This document shows, one piece after another, positions 58,521 through 64,000 of a DNA stretch of 64,000 nt. Positions within the stretch are counted from its first letter, which is position 1. Every line of letters starts with the position of its first letter. The notes under the pieces are model-generated. The model did not search any database and was not told the origin of the DNA. It saw only the letters and a list, made by a program, of their open reading frames with translations. Origin of the DNA: Stereum hirsutum FP-91666 SS1 (Eukaryota; Basidiomycota; Agaricomycetes; Russulales; Stereaceae); contig NW_006763140.1 of NCBI RefSeq assembly GCF_000264905.1, forward strand, positions 172,713 to 236,712, written 5' to 3'. Made by a program: the position numbers and the translations under genes.

Positions 58521-60051
58521 CTATCAGCCCAAATGTGTTCAATACATGTATATCCAATCCCACTTAAAGTGTAAGTCTTACCTGGAATCAAACCGAATGG
58601 TTTGGATAGGAGCTCGGTGATAAAAGTCGTGGACCCGGGCTTGTGAACGACAACACCCGGTGTGTTGAAGGCCTCCCGGCTCACACTGACGCGATAGAGT
58701 TGGAACTCGTTCTATTGAACAATTAACACTATGGTATGGGTAACTAGAAGGACATTCACGTATGCAAAGAGAGGCTCGGATCCGGGTGACTATTACGGAC
58801 AGCGTGGGAGGAAAATACATAAGTACTGTACAGTAGCCGTAAGTGGAAGCCCGTTCGCCTTATGCGGTGGTGGTTGGATTACAGATATCCACCAACAGCC
58901 GTCAGTGCTCAACGTTCTGACCGTGTAACACACCGAATCACCACTGCTTCTACATATACACACTGCGAGACTCGGTATAAACTACCATTTGAGCGATAGC
59001 TGGTTCTCTAGCCCCGAGGTCATTGGGAAAGGCGGGAGATGAGGCAGTCCAAAAGTATATCATCAGATAACCCACGACAAACTCACTCTCACGAAAGAAA
59101 GAAAGAGGGAGGAAACATGAAACCATTTCATTCTGTAATTCCAAGGAGGGAAAAAATCGCACAAGTGATCAAAGGACAAGGGCAAAGCAAGTAGATAGTA
59201 AGAAGACAACCAGACGCAAAGGGACCGTTCAAGAGACATAACACGGAACACGGAACACGGAATGCGAGAACCTGAACTCTGGCATTGAAGGCGCATACGG
59301 GATAAACACAGAAGATAGGTCTGGACAGAGAAAGAGGCAGAAGAAGACGTGAAGACACTAGAGTGAAGGAGAGGACGGGATGGAGACTGAGGCCTGAGGA
59401 GGGTACATAATGGCGGGACGAGGTGACTCGGAGACGAGTGGCAGCTTTGGGTGGGTGGTGATAGTGGTGTGTTTGAGGGGAGAGGATAGTATGTAGTAAA
59501 CAGGTGAAGAAAAAAGTCCTTTGGTGAGATAAGTACAACGCCACACGATCAACGAAAGAACTCTCGAATGTATCCAGCCAGCTTCGACTCTAATTGACCA
59601 ATGCCCCAACGCCAACGCGTGTTCTCCCGGCAAAGTTGGAGCATGTATATACATACGCGTCGGCAGGGCGAAAGGGACCTACAGAGACAAGAAGGGAAGA
59701 GTCAGTGACAGATGTCGAAAACGGGAAGTGATGGATGAAGATGAGAGAAAGACGAGAGGAAAAGTTCAGCTGGCTGTTCTTAGTTTTGTTTATACGAATC
59801 TCCGCACCGCCCATAAATGAACCTCGGATACGTGGTATTGTTCACATCATTATTTCCCCTCGTCACTTACGGTTCATCGTGGCCGGGCAAGTGATCGCTG
59901 AGATAAAGAACAAGAACTAGTCGCCAACTCACCCAGAATGCCGCTCTACCTCCCTTTAATCAACGCCTCCCTCTCTTCTAACCCACCCTGCTCTCCCCTC
60001 TCTCCCCCACTCCCCTCACCGCCCCCATCCACCCCATCCACCCCATGCCCC
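58521..60051. other. intergenic region
   Basis: Upstream side of the F-box gene and 3' side of the DUF300 gene. The - strand is T/C-rich between 59090 and 59560, so long frames there are compositional. No gene or structured repeat was recognised. Confidence 0.5.
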
Positions 60052-63000
60052 TCACCGCCTCCTCCCCTGCTCCGGAAGGCTATACTGCGCCAACCGAATA
60101 TTATCATCGTACACGTCCGTATTGAAATCGCCCGACTCACTCTTCCTCGGTGCGCTCCTGTATCCCCCTTCGACCCCGAACGCCTCTTCAAAGTTAGGGC
60201 GTATAGCGCGTCCGCGGGCTTCGCGTGAGGCTTGGTGCCGTCCGAGCACGGCGTTGATGAAGAATGAGAGCGATGACCAGATTTCGACTCCGAAGTCGGC
60301 TGTGGGGTGTGTAGAAGGGCGTGAGTGGGTGACGGGGATGTGTGGGTGGTGGAGATGAAAAAGGCATGAGGGGGAGGGGGGAGAGGAAGGAAGGAAGGAA
60401 GACGTACCATAGTTAATGCTTGATCAAAAGTGCGTTTAGGAGTGGTTGAGCTCGACGTCAATCTTTCAACAGACAAGGCCAAGACGTACCTGTCCAAAAT
60501 CGGCCTCCAGATACTGGTGTTGTGTCCATCCTGAGCGACATACTCTTTCCATGTATACGCCCACATCATCAAGATCGAGAAGAAGATCATCTGCGTAGAA
60601 CGATGGTTAGTACACTGAGTTGCAGTATTTCTCTGAGCGAAGCCAGCGACGGAACGAAAAGGAAGAAGAGCAATCCGCAGAAACAAGGGCAGTATCTGAC
60701 TGACCTCAATACAAGTAGCGAGGGCAGTCAAGCCGTCCGCAATATTGGTCGCGGTCCAGTACTGTGTATCTGCACACAGTATAAAAAACGAAAATCAGCT
60801 ATAGGCTCTCACTCTACACCGTCTCCACCTTCATAACACGCCGATACTCACCCTTGATCACATTCCCCTCCAACGCGCTGAACTAAAAACCATCCCAGCA
60901 ACCTATCAGTAGGGGAAAATCGAAAGAAGGAAAAAGAGAGAGGACGTACGACGAACTCCTGATAGAAGGTGAACATAACAATCAACTTGATCGACAAGAA
61001 CTTCGCGAGCGGTCTTCTCCCCTTGAGCTCTTCCCTCGTCAATCCATAGAAGAGAATGAGACCGTACAGCGCGATTCTGTATGCCCAACCATACACATAC
61101 AATGCGAGGGAGACTATGAGAAACGGAACGCGGAGGAGAACGAAAAGGGAAGGAAGGGAAGAGACGTACGTGATGCTGATGAAGTCGATGATGGAGAGGT
61201 AGACGCTCGCGAACCGGAAGTTGTATGACTCGGAGGAGCAAAGGACGTTATACGCCTGGCAGACGATGCCCGCAATCGAGACCACTACCACCGAAGATGG
61301 CCGTCAGCAACCAGATGAAAAATCCCAAAGACGGGGTGCGGAAGTAAGAGTTGAATACGCACATGGACGGATAAGGACATATTGCAGCACAGACCACTAT
61401 CATACGGAGAGTAAAATGAAACAAGGGACGGATATAAGTATTAGATGTCATGGAATAGAGGAAGACACGGCAGCTGAATGCAGCGAAGGAAGATGATGGC
61501 GGCCAAAAGCACGCACCTTGACGGTATACATAAAATACGCCTTCGTGGGTCTGTACCTCCAACAGCAAAATGGGATCGGCAACGACTGCTTATCCTTCCT
61601 CACCAGCGCCTCTTCAGCCACATGTCGCGACGCCGTCGAGGCGACGTATTCGATGAGCAGGAGTCTTTTATTGAACAATTTTCAGTGATGAATGAACAAA
61701 CGGACAAAATGGTGTGGGTCAGGATCGTCTTGGACATATTGGGAAGCGGGAGTAAGTGAGACGTAACGTACAGGAATGCACTGAGCGTGACGGCCTATTC
61801 GACCATAGTCCACAAAGGTAAATGGTTTTAGCAAATACCGAACCGTGAGATGAATATCGAAAGGGGACGGATACGGTCGTCTTACCTCGTACACTGTGAA
61901 CAGCCAAAGCCAAAAATAGAACAGAGATAGTCAGCACGAGCCACGGGCACATAGAAAGACACAGGAGACGAGAGGCAATGGGTGGAGAGGACGCAGAACG
62001 GGGATGATAGCAATGGAATGTAAGGATGGGTACGGGCATGGAACGGAATTGGAATGGACGTGAGGTGAGGTGATCAAGGCGAGGGATGAGCGTGGACTGA
62101 ACACCCGTCGGTGCAAAGGTATAGAGTTGTCGAAATGAAGTAGGAAAAAAAAGAGGAAGAGAAATACGCACTGGATTCGATGAGGGAGTAATATGTGTAT
62201 GATCGGAAGTAGCGGTATGAGAAGAAAGAGATGACGGCGTATACGGGTGGCATGTACAATACTCGGAGTCTGCACCATATCCAAGAAAAAGGGAATCAGC
62301 CGGTCAGTCAATCGATAATTCAGGACGTCCTGTCAAGAAAGCTCCGTGCTCAACCGTGCACCAATTCTCTGATCGACGAGAGTCATAACGCCAGCCATAA
62401 TGCGTGAATACGCCACATACGACTGTGGCGCGCCACAACCACCTGTTTCTACGTCTGTCGTGCGCAATGCGCAGCAGAGGTAGCGGGATAAGACCATTCC
62501 GTGTGGTATATTTTCGGCGCATTGGTCCTTATCGACATCTGTAGCAATGGAGAAAGGCGACAGCAAGAGTGCAGTGTCATCATGCTTTGACCGTTCGGCC
62601 CTTCTCTCGGTGATGCCGGTGCTATACTTGTGCCTTTCGAGGGAACAAGGACAAGGTGTACAGCCCACATGAGAGGTGATCATCCCGCACCATGGGGGTA
62701 ATGAGAGGGGAAACCCGTTTGGGGCCTTGATCTCTCCGAACCAGGCAAATCATGGCAGGCAGGACACGGGGTGGAGGGATGGGATGGAGTTGGAAGTGGA
62801 GTTGTGATGAACGCGTACTCACATTTGTCGTTGTTCGGCAGGATTTGTGTAATTTCTGGAGGGTTTTGTGGTTCATGTTAGTACGCCGTATAAACCGACA
62901 GGAAGAAGAGGATGCTATGAGAGACTGACCGACAATGCTTCAACACGGTGACGATGGATACGAGGACGGTCTAATAAGTCCGCCACACAGAAATCCAGTT

Positions 63001-63206
63001 TCGTCACATACCCGCAGAGACAAGGCAATATGAGATCAGCTATGACCCGTTTTCAGTAAAAGTCAAAACGAAAAAGAACTGACGACGGCTGCACAACCGC
63101 CTGCAATTGCCCATCCTATCCTATGTGCGTCCCAGTTAAGATCGCCATTACTCCAGAAGCTGGACTGGTCAACTGCGGCTTGGTTGTCGCTCGGACAAGT
63201 GGGCAT
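60052..63206 (-). CDS. DUF300 / TMEM184-OSTalpha-family membrane protein
   Basis: Fifteen exons, all in frame, 401 residues: 63206-63084, 62970-62930, 62855-62823, 62269-62172, 61893-61886, 61794-61772, 61664-61517, 61396-61363, 61284-61170, 61076-60950, 60882-60852, 60769-60705, 60590-60490, 60418-60408, 60299-60052. The order of motifs matches the family: HRIGWAIAGGCAAVTVLVSI (helix 1), PAEQRQILRVLYMPPVYAV, YEAVTLSAFLLLLIEYVA, CCWRYRPTKAYFMYTVKWSVLQYV, IALYGLILFYGLTREEL, RRPLAKFLSIKLIVMFTFYQ, SALEGNVI. About seven helices are followed by a soluble charged tail. Plant LAZ1 and animal TMEM184/OSTalpha relatives localise to endomembranes or transport organic solutes; the function here is unknown. 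Exons 5 (8 nt) and 14 (11 nt) are microexons. Intron 3 is 553 nt and contains the GGCGCGCC palindrome. Confidence 0.88.
62424..62437. promoter_or_regulatory. 14-bp palindrome with GGCGCGCC core inside intron 3 of the DUF300 gene
   Basis: TGTGGCGCGCCACA, perfectly self-complementary and sharing the 12-mer GTGGCGCGCCAC with 19739-19750. Its position in an unusually long intron suggests a regulatory or chromatin element, or a small inserted sequence. Confidence 0.4.
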
Positions 63207-64000
63207 GGCGGTGGTGTTGGTGTTGGTAGTAGTCTACAAAAATACCCAGCACGGGATAGGCGAGGGCGAGGGTAGCGAGATGGAGAGCAGTTTGGTTGTT
63301 AGCTAAGACGGAAGCTCAAGGGTATTCGTCTTAGTATTCGGTTCCAGTTCGAAATCCGGAGTATTTACTGTTCTCTGCTGTTTGATTGTGAGGGTCGTGA
63401 GGGTCAGAAAAGACGAGAGTATGGAGGGCGTGAAAGTGGAGGGAACGAAGGACGGTTGCTGGAAGAATAAGAAGAAGAGGACCGTCGTTCGGCTCGCGCT
63501 ACTGGGCGTCTACCGCACCGCCACAACTGACAGCATCTCTCCGCAGGCGCTGCTGATCTAATATCCATCCCATTTTCTTTCATCGTCCACGAACAAGACA
63601 AATTCACCCACTCAGGCTGGCTTCGTGACGTCCACTTGACCCATTCTTTCCTCCTACTTGACGAGCGCTTTGAATGGGTCTTCATTGCTGTGCTATCCGT
63701 GGCATTCTCGGTCTTTGTGCATGTTGGAACTGAGAGCCGTCTGACCCGAATCCTGGTTTGTTCCACTTTACTGCGCTGGCTTAGCTCTCTGCCGTTAGGC
63801 CGCTGTGCGAGCCGACCTGTACAGGATATCGTCCATCCAGACCTCGAACAGCCTCGAGATGGGCACTATGCAGAACTTCGGTCTCTTAGTCGTTATGTTT
63901 CAAAAAAATGAAACGGCAAATCCCCCTAATTGCGGTACATCATCCTCTTACCGAACACGCTTCTCCTCATTCTCCGTCCTCACCCGTAACACGACGCTGG
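63207..64000. other. upstream region of the DUF300 gene
   Basis: No gene supported. The + strand frame 63636-63911 has no recognised domain. A non-coding 5' exon of the DUF300 gene is possible, since a TTTTTGTAG acceptor-like site lies 26 bases above the chosen ATG. Confidence 0.4.

Noticed and set aside
59128..59654. - strand frames of about 100-140 codons
   Set aside because: T/C-rich 3' flank, Leu/Ser/His-biased, no splice context or homology.

Overview
This is nuclear DNA of a filamentous basidiomycete, most likely a mushroom-forming Agaricomycete. Genes are dense and cut by many short introns (mostly 50-130 nt, donors GTRNGY, CTNA branch points). One gene matches a mushroom-lineage family with a WPGY..W motif. 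Others are typical fungal genes: a group III HAMP histidine kinase, a Prm10-type ThrE protein, an UNC93-like transporter, and a secreted protein with a CBM19-like Cys-rich tail. No bacterial features, rRNA or tRNA genes were seen. Exon models were built by hand: each chosen splice junction keeps the frame open and joins family-like protein sequence. No RNA or database evidence was available.

Layout. 0-4 kb: a long disordered Ser-rich protein on the + strand. 5.6-7.1 kb: a seven-exon mushroom-specific protein behind a TATA box, with two look-alike exons. 7-13.7 kb: gene-poor, with a decayed array of about five 340-bp repeats and a diverged duplication. 13.7-18.6 kb: PRM10-like membrane protein. 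20.3-26.1 kb: a 27-exon HyuA-HyuB hydantoinase/5-oxoprolinase-type enzyme. 26.3 kb: a pentanucleotide tract that looks like a LINE 3' end. 27.5-29.3 kb (-): secreted Ser/Ala-rich protein. 30.9-37.5 kb (-): three tandem NmrA-like NAD(P)-binding proteins with repeated upstream blocks. 39.7-41.4 kb (+): HMG-box protein, then a 192-bp hairpin element and a relic of an HNH gene. 42.5-44.7 kb (-): UNC93-like transporter. 46.7-53.2 kb (-): NIK1-type hybrid histidine kinase with a run of near-identical HAMP exons. 53.6-54.2 kb (-): alkyltransferase-like DNA repair protein. 54.7-55.5 kb (-): relic of the HMG gene's 3' half. 55.5-56.3 kb (-): intact HNH protein. 56.8-58.5 kb (-): F-box protein with an in-frame TGA. 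60.1-63.2 kb (-): DUF300/TMEM184-type membrane protein with 8-nt and 11-nt exons.

There is no obvious single pathway. NIK1 would feed the osmostress (HOG) phosphorelay, ATL1 acts in repair of alkylated DNA, and the NmrA trio looks like a redox or secondary-metabolism family expanding by tandem duplication. The strongest structural story is the pair of loci around 40-42 kb and 55-56 kb. Each keeps one intact gene and a wreck of the other's gene (HMG-box versus HNH), which points to a past duplication followed by reciprocal loss.
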